Shown here in pieces: positions 36,393-44,508 of a stretch of DNA of 64,000 nucleotides. Made by a program: the position numbers and the translations under genes. A model generated the notes under the pieces. It saw nothing but the letters and a program-made list of their open reading frames with translations. It was not told where the DNA came from and made no database searches. Source of the DNA: Clostridia bacterium (GTDB lineage Bacteria > Bacillota > Clostridia > Acetivibrionales > DSM-27016); assembly GCA_026414765.1 (NCBI GenBank), contig JAOAIJ010000016.1, positions 100,786 through 164,785 on the forward strand. Reading direction: 5' to 3'. The first letter of the stretch is position 1. Every line of letters begins with the position of its first letter.

Positions 36393-36539
36393 ATGGAATA
36401 TAAAAACGAGATATATAAATATTTGGCATGTATCATGTTTCTGCTTTTATTACTCATAAGTTTGTTTCTTCCCCAAGGTGCTAAAGCACTTGAAAATGAA
36501 GCAGCTTTTCAGAGGATATTTTACAGTAGTCATGCTTAA
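36393..36539 (+). CDS. Small secreted peptide, 48 residues
   Basis: ATG at 36393 with an excellent CCAGGAGGATTAAG site. The product starts MEYKNEIYKYLACIMFLLLL, a Lys-containing n-region plus hydrophobic core, with a likely signal-peptidase site after AKA (near residue 34), leaving a mature peptide of about 14 residues. It ends 53 bases before the response regulator gene of the second bcr-like module, so it could be a signal or immunity-related peptide for that system (inference). No family recognised. Confidence 0.6.
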   Translation: MEYKNEIYKYLACIMFLLLLLISLFLPQGAKALENEAAFQRIFYSSHA

Positions 36540-36592
36540 TTTTCGAAAATGGTGTATAATTTAAAGGTATCTTATCCAGGAGGACTGAATTC

Positions 36593-37288
36593 ATGGCGGG
36601 AGAAAAAGTTTTGGTAGTGGATGACGAACAGGAAATCCGTGAGCTGATAGCAAAGTACCTTTCCAGAGAAGGTATGCAGATTCACCAGGCGGAGTGTGGA
36701 CTAAAGGCTTTAGATGCAATATCCCAAAAAGATTTTGATCTTGTTGTTCTGGATATAATGATGGGTGATATGGATGGTTTTGAGGTGCTGAGGGAAATCC
36801 GGAAGCATAAGTCTTATCTGCCTGTTTTATTTCTGAGTGCAAGGCAGGAGGACCATGACAAAATACTTGGCTTCGGATTGGGAGCAGACGACTATGTCAC
36901 TAAACCCTTCAGCCCTGCAGAGCTTACTGCCAGAATAAAGGCTCACATAAGGCGGAGCAGAGTTTTCAGGACTTCTGTTGAAGAAGAGGAAACCCTTGTA
37001 AAAGGTGAATTGACTCTTGATGTCAAATCATATTTACTATCAAAAAATGGACAGCATATAGACCTTTCTGCAAGAGAATTGAAACTGCTCAAATTCTTAA
37101 TGGAAAATCCGGGCAGGGTTTTTACCAAGGCTCAAATATACAGAAATGTATGGGATGATGATTTTTATGATGACAACTCAGTAATGGTATACATAAGTCA
37201 TCTAAGGGACAAGATCGAAGATGATCCCAAAGCTCCGTTGTATATTCAGACTGTACGGGGGATTGGCTATAAGTTCGGGGTGCAGTAG
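36593..37288 (+). CDS. OmpR-family response regulator (second module)
   Basis: 231 residues. Receiver with Asp10-Asp11 pocket, phospho-acceptor Asp54 (LVVLDIMM), FLSARQ switch and YVTKPF Lys, then a winged-helix domain ending QTVRGIGYKFGVQ. Ribosome site CCAGGAGGA; a -10-like TATAAT at 36555-36560 suggests its own promoter. The kinase gene follows after 12 bases. Confidence 0.95.
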   Translation: MAGEKVLVVDDEQEIRELIAKYLSREGMQIHQAECGLKALDAISQKDFDLVVLDIMMGDMDGFEVLREIRKHKSYLPVLFLSARQEDHDKILGFGLGADDYVTKPFSPAELTARIKAHIRRSRVFRTSVEEEETLVKGELTLDVKSYLLSKNGQHIDLSARELKLLKFLMENPGRVFTKAQIYRNVWDDDFYDDNSVMVYISHLRDKIEDDPKAPLYIQTVRGIGYKFGVQ

Positions 37289-37300
37289 GGGGTTGCTTCT

Positions 37301-38710
37301 ATGAAGCTGAGGTCAAAAATCATTGTTGTATTTATAATTTCCATTATCATATCTGTAATTGTCTTCATATTTGTTACTGCATACTTGCTAAGTCATGGCT
37401 TGTGGAGCGGTTTTACCCAATATGATATGAATAAGGCCGTCAGAGAGGTAGAAAAAGAGATCATTTCTGCAGACTCTATAGACAAGTCAAAGGTTAGTCC
37501 GATATTCAAACAAAAAGAAAAGAAGTATGAGGGAATGATATTTGAGCTTCTTTCCAAGGATATGGAAATAATATATTCTACCAATGGAATAGAGCGGAAG
37601 TTTACGACGGGAAGATTATTGGAAGCATTGTCCTATCATGGCTCCTGGGATCAAAAGGAATGGTTGGCTGCCAGGGAAGTGACGCTTATGGGAGGGCAAA
37701 AAGGGGTTATACTTGTTTTAGTGCCACAGGATGAGTTTATGACCATGATTCTGGCAGTAAACGGAGTAAGGGGTGCAGGCGTGATGGGAATTATATTCCT
37801 GGTGGGTCTGGGTATTACTCTGGTTGTATCAAGTGTTTTTGCAGTACTTTTTACTATACGGATTTCCAGAAGGTTTTCGCAGCTTTATAACGGTATTAAC
37901 AGCTTTGAGTTGGGAAATCTGGACGTATCTATCCCTGATAACTCAAGGGATGAACTGGGGAAGCTTGCAAGGAATTTTAACAATATGTCCGGGAAACTGA
38001 AAAAACAATTTGATCAGGATAAAGCCTTTCAGGAGGAAAGAAGGAAGCTTGTCTCAAACATATCCCATGACCTCAGAACCCCTCTGACATCCATAATAGG
38101 TTATTCGGAGTCTCTGGAAAACGGTGTTTATGAGAATGAGGAGGAGCGCAATAAATATATAGGAATCATTCGTAGAAGGGCTTTATACATGGAAAAGCTT
38201 TTGGGAGAACTTTTAGAGTTCTCCAGAATGGAGTCGGGTAACTTTGAGCTTGACAGAAGTAAAAATGATCTGGCGGAGCTTTGCCGGGAGCTGCTGATAG
38301 AGTATATGCCCATACTGCAGGATAAAGATATAGAGCTTAATGCGGATATTCCCGATTATCCCGTACCGGCGGAATTTGACCGGGATAGGATTTCCAGGGT
38401 TTTGAGGAATCTAATGGACAATGCTGTAAAATACGGTTGTGAGGGCAGATATATAAGCTTATCGGTAAGAGATACTGAAAAGACTGTACAAGTTGAGATT
38501 GAAGACAGAGGAAACGGAATCGAAAGAGAGCATGTAGAAAGGATATTTGACCGTTTTTACAGGGCGGATAAAAGCCGGAATACCAGGGATGGAGGAATGG
38601 GTCTGGGACTTGCTATCGCTGATGAGATAGTCAGAAGGCACGAGGGCAGGATAGAGGTTAAAAGCGAAATCGGACAAGGGACAAAGTTTACTGTATTTTT
38701 ACCTAAATGA
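37301..38710 (+). CDS. HAMP sensor histidine kinase (second module)
   Basis: 469 residues. Two membrane helices (about 7-29 and 160-188) around an extracellular sensor of about 130 residues, HAMP, His256 in SNISHDLRTPLTS, then NLMDNAVKYG, EDRGNGI, FDRFYRADKS and GMGLGLAIADE. Partner of the regulator at 36593. Ends at a strong bidirectional terminator. Confidence 0.95.
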   Translation: MKLRSKIIVVFIISIIISVIVFIFVTAYLLSHGLWSGFTQYDMNKAVREVEKEIISADSIDKSKVSPIFKQKEKKYEGMIFELLSKDMEIIYSTNGIERKFTTGRLLEALSYHGSWDQKEWLAAREVTLMGGQKGVILVLVPQDEFMTMILAVNGVRGAGVMGIIFLVGLGITLVVSSVFAVLFTIRISRRFSQLYNGINSFELGNLDVSIPDNSRDELGKLARNFNNMSGKLKKQFDQDKAFQEERRKLVSNISHDLRTPLTSIIGYSESLENGVYENEEERNKYIGIIRRRALYMEKLLGELLEFSRMESGNFELDRSKNDLAELCRELLIEYMPILQDKDIELNADIPDYPVPAEFDRDRISRVLRNLMDNAVKYGCEGRYISLSVRDTEKTVQVEIEDRGNGIEREHVERIFDRFYRADKSRNTRDGGMGLGLAIADEIVRRHEGRIEVKSEIGQGTKFTVFLPK

Positions 38711-38725
38711 TTCTTGCATATAAAG

Positions 38726-38755
38726 AAGGCTGTGGGTGTTGTCACCCACAGCCTT
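38726..38755. terminator. Bidirectional terminator
   Basis: Perfect 13-bp stem AAGGCTGTGGGTG / CACCCACAGCCTT with a TTGT loop between the converging kinase and anti-sigma genes. Confidence 0.85.
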
Positions 38756-38760
38756 TACAG

Positions 38761-39684
38761 TTATTTTGCTAGGCCCAAAAAAGACTCTGCGATCTTTATT
38801 GCATTTTCCTTTGTGAGTTCATATTTCTGGTATGCATAGGAATTTATCGAATAATGCAAGTCAATTGTGTTCCACGAAATAGCATGAAGCTTTATTACTC
38901 CTTTGGGCTTCTGTGTCAAATCGGCAGTTTTTATACCGTCAACAACCTTCGTAGGATAATCGGGGAATGCAAATTCCTGCCATATGCCTGTGTACTCTCC
39001 GATTTTTACGCTAGAGCCATTATTTGAAGAAGTATGGGTATCTGTGAGTTTGTCTATGCTTGTAAATATAGTATTACCAGTATCAGATACATAGGTAGCA
39101 AAAACACTGAGCCTGGGGTCATAGTCCTTAAGTTTCTCAAATTCGCTGCTGTCATTTATAGCTTTCAACATACTTGCCTGAAGACTTTGTGCAGTGATAT
39201 AGTCCATCTCTTTGCCTAAAGACAGTGTAAGAGCTTTATCTTTTAGTGCAAATTCCCCATACAATTTTTGGGGGAAGCTTACTTTGTAGCCCAGCAACTT
39301 TGATAGTGCTTCATCACTCAGGCTTGTTGTGGATGAAACCGATGAAACCATTTCTGATTCGGAAGCATCTTTTTCAACTACCTTGTAGTCGTCTCCCGTT
39401 CCCTCTACTACAAATATTGTTTTTATGGCATCGATAGTATCCAGTGCTATTGCTCTTACAGTTGGAGAGAATATCGCTGAAACGCCTAGGATAACTGCAA
39501 GACTGAGAGAGAAGGCTAATACAGTTCTTGTTATGTTTTTTGCGTAGCCGGGTATCGGTCTACCCTTTTTACCCTTAATATTCTCTTCGATCCGCAGGTA
39601 CATATCATCAGGTGCTTCAATCTTCACAAGCTCTGTTGAGAGTACCTGTTTTATATTATCATCCAGCTGATCATTATTAATCAT
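38761..39684 (-). CDS. Anti-sigma factor-like membrane protein
   Basis: 307 residues. A short cytoplasmic N-terminus (DNIKQVLSTELVKIEAPDDMYLRIEENI), one membrane helix (about 48-70), then an extracellular domain of about 235 residues (YKVSFPQKLYGEFALKDKALTL, IWQEFAFPDYPT) similar to DUF4367/DUF4179-type sensors. Gene overlaps the upstream ECF sigma gene by 8 bases, the usual arrangement for a cognate anti-sigma factor. Confidence 0.8.
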   Translation of the reverse strand: MINNDQLDDNIKQVLSTELVKIEAPDDMYLRIEENIKGKKGRPIPGYAKNITRTVLAFSLSLAVILGVSAIFSPTVRAIALDTIDAIKTIFVVEGTGDDYKVVEKDASESEMVSSVSSTTSLSDEALSKLLGYKVSFPQKLYGEFALKDKALTLSLGKEMDYITAQSLQASMLKAINDSSEFEKLKDYDPRLSVFATYVSDTGNTIFTSIDKLTDTHTSSNNGSSVKIGEYTGIWQEFAFPDYPTKVVDGIKTADLTQKPKGVIKLHAISWNTIDLHYSINSYAYQKYELTKENAIKIAESFLGLAK

Positions 39685-40270
39685 TATTCATACACTCCTT
39701 TCCACTATGTGCAAAATCGAAAAGCTCTTCATGGGTTTGTTTTGTCAAACTCTTTTTTATCTGCAGCCTTGCCTGGAAGAGTCTGGATTTAACAGTTCCC
39801 TGAAAGCAGCCCATTATTTTTGAGATGTCTTTTATTGTCATATCATTGTAGTAGTAAAGGACAACCGCAGTTCTAACAGGAACGCTTAAGCTCCCTAGGG
39901 CATTCCTGATAATCAGGTTTCTTTCCCTAACTTCTACGGTTTCTTCTACGGATTCCTGAAAAGTGGGTATATCTGTATCTTCAAATATATTTTCGACAGG
40001 TAAGATTTTTTTAGATTTATTTACCATCCTCCAGCCTGTGCGCACCAATATGATGTAAAACCACCTGTAAAAGGTTTCTGGAGTACGTAGCGATTTCAGC
40101 TTCATATATGCTTCAGTAAAAGCTTCCTGCACTATATCCTCAGCAGTGGTTTTATTGCCTGAAATATAGTATGCTGTCCTCATTGCGCGACCAATATATA
40201 ATCTGTACAGTTCATTAAAAGCTTCCATATCTCCCAGCTGGCATTTGCGTATTATGTTTATTTCCTCCAC
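39677..40270 (-). CDS. ECF RNA polymerase sigma factor
   Basis: 197 residues from the GTG at 40270 with AAAGGGGA upstream; an in-frame GTG at 40339 has no ribosome site. Region 2 (DMEAFNELYRLYIGRAMRTAYYISGNKTTAEDIVQEAF) and region 4 (SLSVPVRTAVVLYYYNDMTIKDISKIMG) are clear; there is no region 3. It probably directs an envelope-stress regulon and is held by the overlapping anti-sigma protein. Divergent from a tetR gene; 40271-40567 contains the palindrome TACAATATTGTA at 40474-40485 and no gene. Confidence 0.9.
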   Translation of the reverse strand: MEEINIIRKCQLGDMEAFNELYRLYIGRAMRTAYYISGNKTTAEDIVQEAFTEAYMKLKSLRTPETFYRWFYIILVRTGWRMVNKSKKILPVENIFEDTDIPTFQESVEETVEVRERNLIIRNALGSLSVPVRTAVVLYYYNDMTIKDISKIMGCFQGTVKSRLFQARLQIKKSLTKQTHEELFDFAHSGKECMNND

Positions 40271-40567
40271 GTTTTCTTCCCCTTTCGTATTTGGAGCTCC
40301 CTTGTAATATATGTGGAAATAGTCTTCAATCCGGTTCACTTTTTATTAGACTTTTTTACTTCTTTACAAAATACATGGTTAAAGCATTCAATACTGTATA
40401 TTTAATAGATTTGATCATTAAAATTTATTTTATAATACTACCTGTGTGTGCGAGGGTATCTATGTGGTTATTATACAATATTGTATTAATCCGTGTTTAA
40501 GTATTTCAACATAATTATAAGCTTTTTGATAGGAAGTAAACTTTCGGCCTCAAATATTTTATTTTTC

Positions 40568-40601
40568 TTGACAACCAAATATACCGAGTGGTATATTTGG
40601 T
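40568..40601 (+). promoter_or_regulatory. tetR promoter fully covered by a 28-bp operator
   Basis: -35 TTGACA (40568-40573), 18-bp spacer, -10 TATATT (40592-40597). Between and over them lie perfect arms ACCAAATATACC (40574-40585) and GGTATATTTGGT (40590-40601). The start site should fall at or next to the ATG at 40604, predicting a leaderless mRNA. Core ATACCGA-GGTAT recurs at 41213-41226. Confidence 0.75.
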
Positions 40602-40603
40602 GC

Positions 40604-41194
40604 ATGGATAAAGCGGAGAGAACTAAGAAATACATAATTGAAAAAGCATCGCCTATTTTTAACAGGAGGGGCTACCATGGAACTTCCCTGTCGGATTTAA
40701 CGGAGGCGACAAAACTCACAAAAGGTAGTATTTACGGCAATTTTGACAATAAAGATGACCTGGCTATAAATTGCTTTTTATTTAATGTTGACAAAATTAC
40801 TGATGAAATCAAGAGTAAAATTGCAGCAATAAAGAACCCTATTGAAAAGTTATATGTTTTTCCGAATGTATATAGGAGGATTTATAAATCCATTTTGGAT
40901 AATGGTGGTTGTCCTATTGCAAACACTCTTATTGAGGCTGATGATACTCATCCGCTTCTAAATAATCTTGCAATTGATGTAATTCATGGACTGGAATGCA
41001 ATATAGCTTCTATTATTGAGGAAGGTAAGGCTTCCGGGGAAATTATTGAAACTGTAAAATCTCAAAAGACTGCCCAAGTTATAATAACCCTATTTGAAGG
41101 GGGTATCATTTTGGCAAAGGCTACAGGTAAAGACAGCTTTATAATTGGGGCGATAGAACAGGTTGAGAGTATTATCGGGTCGTTAGAAAGATAG
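40604..41194 (+). CDS. TetR/AcrR-family regulator with a leaderless-type start
   Basis: 196 residues from the ATG at 40604 (MDKAERTKKYIIEKASP); the 37-codon extension to 40493 crosses the promoter and is not credible. HTH FNRRGYHGTSLSDLTEATKLTKGSIYGNFDNKDDL. The C-terminal domain (SILDNGGCPIANTLIEADDT) matches TetR_C_16/YxaF-like regulators of redox or xenobiotic genes, many with a ligand-reactive Cys. The same operator core lies before the tautomerase gene, which it probably represses too. Confidence 0.9.
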   Translation: MDKAERTKKYIIEKASPIFNRRGYHGTSLSDLTEATKLTKGSIYGNFDNKDDLAINCFLFNVDKITDEIKSKIAAIKNPIEKLYVFPNVYRRIYKSILDNGGCPIANTLIEADDTHPLLNNLAIDVIHGLECNIASIIEEGKASGEIIETVKSQKTAQVIITLFEGGIILAKATGKDSFIIGAIEQVESIIGSLER

Positions 41195-41201
41195 CTTTTT
41201 T

Positions 41202-41229
41202 TGGACAAAAATATACCGATCGGTATTTT
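41202..41229 (+). promoter_or_regulatory. Promoter of the tautomerase gene with TetR operator
   Basis: -35-like TGGACA (41202-41207), 16-bp spacer, -10-like TATTTT (41224-41229). The perfect palindrome ATACCGATCGGTAT (41213-41226) fills the spacer and shares ATATACCGA--GGTAT with the tetR operator. Confidence 0.7.
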
Positions 41230-41259
41230 TGTAAATATTAACTTGAAAGGAGAATAATG

Positions 41260-41484
41260 ATGCCAATCGCGACAATCAAAACAATTAGAGGTGCTCTATC
41301 AGAAGAACAGAAACTGGAGCTGCATAAAAAATTCGCTGATTTAATGGTTGAAATTGAAGGAAAAGGGAATGAGGAGTTAAGAAAATACGTTATTTTGGCC
41401 ATTGAGGAGGAGGAGCCTATTAATATGGGAATCGGGGGTTCTACGGCAACATTGGAGTTTGTAAAAAGACTGACTCAGTTTTAG
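41260..41484 (+). CDS. 4-oxalocrotonate tautomerase-family protein
   Basis: 74 residues starting at the second of two adjacent ATGs so that Pro1 (MPIATIKTIRGALSEEQK) becomes the catalytic N-terminus after Met removal. The 4-OT fold pattern and GKGNEELRKYVILAIEEEEPINMGIGG are clear. Enzymes of the family tautomerise or dehalogenate small keto/enol substrates. AAAGGAGAATA site. Under the TetR-type operator upstream. Confidence 0.85.
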   Translation: MPIATIKTIRGALSEEQKLELHKKFADLMVEIEGKGNEELRKYVILAIEEEEPINMGIGGSTATLEFVKRLTQF

Positions 41485-41503
41485 GTAAGTGGGCATGTTC
41501 TAT

Positions 41504-41539
41504 GTAAAAGCTATATCCGGTACCGGATATAGCTTTTAC
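41504..41539 (+). terminator. Perfect 36-bp palindrome after the tautomerase gene
   Basis: GTAAAAGCTATATCCGGT (41504-41521) is followed at once by its exact reverse complement, with no loop spacer. It is 19 bases past the stop and followed by ATTTATA. Best read as a strong transcription terminator. 41540-41764 has no gene beyond the ribosome site at the right end. Confidence 0.75.
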
Positions 41540-41764
41540 ATTTATATAAGATATACAAGATGGATAGAGTATTTTTGCCTGCAATATCTATTTTTTATTT
41601 ATACTTGACTATCTGTTTTACATAATATACCATTGTGTTATAGCTGTAGTATTCATTATCGGCTTTCAATAATAGAGGTGCAATATAAAAATGCCTACTA
41701 AAAAATCTTGATTCAAGTACAAAAGCTGCCGGTATCGGAAGGGCTGATGATGAAGGGAGAAGAT

Positions 41765-42454
41765 ATGAGTATTATGAATATCATCGGAGTATTAAATAAA
41801 GAACATGAATGTGTCAGTAAATCTTACTTGTCCTTACGACGTTGGATAGGTATATTGGGAATATTACTGCCTTTGATTAATATATTAGGGGGATGGTTTA
41901 TTTCCCGCATACCTGTCCAAAGTACTATAAGTTCGTATTATTACACCAATATGAGAGATTTCTTTGTTGGTATATTATGTGTGGTATCTTTATTTTTAAT
42001 TACTTATGACGGGTATAACAGGTTTGATCAACTTATCACCAGTGTTGCAGGGGTTTTTGGACTGGGGGTCGCTATAATTCCATGCAGGAGCGAACAGTTT
42101 CCAATGCCGGAAGTGGGATTATTGCGGCTAAGTATGCCTCTGTCCGATACACTGCACCTTATATGCGCTGTGGCGTTTTTTACCTTATTGGCAATAATCT
42201 CGATATTCCTTTTTACTATGACAGGCCAGGAAAAACAGATAACAAAACAAAAACGCTGGAGAAATATTATATATGTCATATGTGGTGTTACAATGTTACT
42301 CTCGCTGCTTGGTGCAGTGCTTTGTTTGCAGTTCATGCCCAAGGAAATGATAGACAAATATAGAGTGATATTAGTGTTTGAAACATTGGCTTTATTCTCG
42401 TTTGGGATATCATGGCTGATTAAAGGGGAAACCCTCATAAAAGATAGAGTATAG
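41765..42454 (+). CDS. Predicted membrane protein, six to seven helices
   Basis: 229 residues from the ATG at 41765 (MSIMNIIGVLNKEHE) with GGGAGA upstream; earlier in-frame starts lack one. The stretch SSYYYTNMRDFFVGILCVVSLFLITYDGYNRFD is a recurring feature of a hypothetical family, with helices near 28, 62, 88, 120, 158 and 190. Function unknown. Confidence 0.65.
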   Translation: MSIMNIIGVLNKEHECVSKSYLSLRRWIGILGILLPLINILGGWFISRIPVQSTISSYYYTNMRDFFVGILCVVSLFLITYDGYNRFDQLITSVAGVFGLGVAIIPCRSEQFPMPEVGLLRLSMPLSDTLHLICAVAFFTLLAIISIFLFTMTGQEKQITKQKRWRNIIYVICGVTMLLSLLGAVLCLQFMPKEMIDKYRVILVFETLALFSFGISWLIKGETLIKDRV

Positions 42455-42531
42455 CAATATTCAGAAGTGAAGATCCGGATAGTATCTATATGTGAAAAAA
42501 ATTACATAAACATGGAATACTTTAACACATA

Positions 42532-42566
42532 AAATAAGAACTGTCCGGAATGAACAGTTCTTATTT
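42532..42566. terminator. Bidirectional intrinsic terminator
   Basis: AAATAAGAACTGT (42532-42544) / ACAGTTCTTATTT (42554-42566) with a 9-base loop, between the converging membrane-protein and fabV genes. Confidence 0.85.
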
Positions 42567-42598
42567 ATTAGAAAAAAGTATCAAACACTGGAGGATAA

Positions 42599-43789
42599 TT
42601 ATTCTTTAATACTTGGAACATCTATATTTATGTCAACATCACCTTCGTAATCAATGCCCTTAAGCCCAAAACCGAACAGTTTGAAGAAATCCTCACGGTA
42701 ACCCTTTATATCTGAAGTAGCTTCAAGGTTTTCTGTAGTCACTTCATTCCATGCCTTCATTACCAGGTTTTGGACATCGTCCCTCATTTCCCAGTCATCT
42801 ATGCGGATACGGCCCTTTTCATCCAATCCCAGTTTGCCGGAGTAAAGGCTGTCTGCAAAAAGACGGTACATTTGCTCAATGCAGCCTTCATGGATATTCA
42901 TATTTTTCATTACTTTAAAAAGAAGTGATATATATAGCGGTACAACAGGAATAGCGGAACTTGCCTGTGTCACCAAAGCCTTATTCACAGACACATAAGC
43001 TTTTCCCCCTATAGTCTTTAGCTGGTTGTCTATATTCTGTACTGAAAACTCAAGATGGTCTTTTGCTCTTCCTATAGTTCCATCCCTATATATGGAATGA
43101 GTAATCTCAGGTCCTATGTAGGAATATGCGACAGTAACAACATTATCTGCAAGGACATCTGCGCTTCTGAGAGCTTTTATCCACATCTCCCAGTCTTCTC
43201 CGCCCATTACCGCTACAGTTTGCCTGATTTCTTCTTCATTTGCCGGTCCTACCGTAATGTCAGTGACTTCACCGCTGTGGAAGTTTACAGTTTTGTTTGT
43301 ATATGCTTTCCCTATGGGCTTAATAACGGAATTCAAAGTTTCTCCCGTATCAGGGTGAATGCGTCTCGGAGACGCAAGACTGTAAACGATAAGATCAACT
43401 TTCCCAAGATCTTTCTTAATTAATTCAATTGTTTTTTCTTTTATTTCATTTGAAAAAGCATCGCCATTTATACTCTTTGCGTATATTCCACTTTCCTGTG
43501 CAGCTTTTTCAAAGGCTGCCGAGTTATACCAGCCTGCGCTTGCTGTACGAGCCTCGGAAGCAGCTTTTTCAAAAAAGACACCTATGGTGGCAGCTCCTGA
43601 GCCAAATGCAGAAACAATACGTGATGCAAGGCCATAACCTGTTGATGCGCCGATTACCAGTACTTTCTTAGGACCGTTTATGCCGGGCTGTCCTTTTACG
43701 TATTTTATTTGTTCAAGCACATGGCTTGCACAGCCTGTGGGATGCGCAGTCGTACATATAAAACCTCTGACCTTTGGATTTACTATCAT
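42599..43789 (-). CDS. fabV: FabV / trans-2-enoyl-CoA reductase (TER)
   Basis: 396 residues from the ATG at 43789 (MIVNPKVRGFICTTAHP), 8-9 bases after GGAGGA; a GTG at 43798 overlaps that site. NADH loop VLVIGASTGYGLASRI, and the family-specific catalytic Tyr-x8-Lys in YRDGTIGRAK, are intact. Clostridial homologues reduce crotonyl-CoA in butyrate-type metabolism; others act as triclosan-resistant enoyl-ACP reductases. Which applies here cannot be told. Adjacent to a FabI gene. Confidence 0.93.
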   Translation of the reverse strand: MIVNPKVRGFICTTAHPTGCASHVLEQIKYVKGQPGINGPKKVLVIGASTGYGLASRIVSAFGSGAATIGVFFEKAASEARTASAGWYNSAAFEKAAQESGIYAKSINGDAFSNEIKEKTIELIKKDLGKVDLIVYSLASPRRIHPDTGETLNSVIKPIGKAYTNKTVNFHSGEVTDITVGPANEEEIRQTVAVMGGEDWEMWIKALRSADVLADNVVTVAYSYIGPEITHSIYRDGTIGRAKDHLEFSVQNIDNQLKTIGGKAYVSVNKALVTQASSAIPVVPLYISLLFKVMKNMNIHEGCIEQMYRLFADSLYSGKLGLDEKGRIRIDDWEMRDDVQNLVMKAWNEVTTENLEATSDIKGYREDFFKLFGFGLKGIDYEGDVDINIDVPSIKE

Positions 43790-43840
43790 TCTAAACACTC
43801 CTCCAACTGATTAAGTATAGACTATTTATTTACATGTCAG

Positions 43841-44012
43841 GCTAAGTAAATTTTATTCCCAGAAGCAGACGTTGCGAGTATTAAGATGCTGTGTAATTCA
43901 GTTGGGATCAAATCAAACTCACTTCGTTCAGACTTTGATTTGACTTCTCCTCACCCGGATTAACAGGCTCTAAACTCTCTACGAACATGTCTAGCCAGAA
44001 AATTTACTAAGC
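43841..44012. repeat. Intergenic element bounded by inverted repeats
   Basis: GCTAAGTAAATTTT (43841-43854) and AAAATTTACTAAGC (43999-44012) are inverted copies with one mismatch, about 172 bp end to end. Inside is a second perfect 10-bp hairpin TCAAATCAAA (43908-43917) / TTTGATTTGA (43934-43943). No ORF. It could be a MITE/REP-like element, a structured leader of fabV, or a non-coding RNA. Confidence 0.5.
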
Positions 44013-44099
44013 TGGATTTACAGGTTAAGTTTATACGTTCTATTTTTATATTGTGAATTATATCATAAAATATTTATTATTACCAGCTCATAATACTTG

Positions 44100-44152
44100 T
44101 TGACAGATTTACTGAATATGGTAAAATTAAATAGTTCGAAAAAAATCGAACT
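44100..44152 (+). promoter_or_regulatory. arsR-fabI promoter with operator
   Basis: -35 TTGACA (44100-44105), 16-bp spacer, extended -10 TGGTAAAAT (-10 hexamer 44122-44127). The perfect inverted repeat AGTTCGA-N6-TCGAACT (44133-44152) covers the start site. The ArsR-type protein encoded next is the obvious binder. Confidence 0.75.
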
Positions 44153-44165
44153 GAGGAGTGGGAAA

Positions 44166-44471
44166 ATGGGCAGAATTATAAATGACAAAGCTTTAGATGT
44201 TTTCGTTGCTCTGTCGGATAAAACCAGACTGAATATTGTGAGAGAGCTTTTAAACGGTGAAAAGCCTTGTTCTGAATTGATTCTTAAGTTCAATCTGAGT
44301 AAATCCACCTTTTCGCACCATGCAAAGATACTTTCCAGAAGCGGGCTGGTGAGTTTCAGACGGAAGGGCAAGTTTTTGTTTTTTTCGCTGGACGGCTGTT
44401 TCATAAACTACTCACTCCGGTTATTAATGCAGGGTGATGAGCTGAAGACAGGGGAAAATACACTCGATTGA
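44166..44471 (+). CDS. ArsR-family regulator upstream of fabI
   Basis: 101 residues from the ATG at 44166 (MGRIINDKALDVF) with GAGGAGTGGG upstream. Winged helix LSDKTRLNIVRELLNGEKPCSELILKFNLSKSTFSHHAKILSRSGLV is typical ArsR. The CVC metal motif is missing, so a non-metal signal is likely. Its position before fabI suggests it controls an enoyl-ACP reductase, unlike FapR or FabT (inference). Confidence 0.88.
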   Translation: MGRIINDKALDVFVALSDKTRLNIVRELLNGEKPCSELILKFNLSKSTFSHHAKILSRSGLVSFRRKGKFLFFSLDGCFINYSLRLLMQGDELKTGENTLD

Positions 44472-44508
44472 GCGTTATCTATATCAAAATATGAAAGGAA
44501 TGATTAAG

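Noticed and set aside
43861-43960. A tRNA-like stretch (GTAATTCAGTTGGGATCAAATC)
   Set aside because: No acceptor stem, anticodon arm or complete T-arm could be drawn; the hairpin inside is explained by the local inverted repeat.
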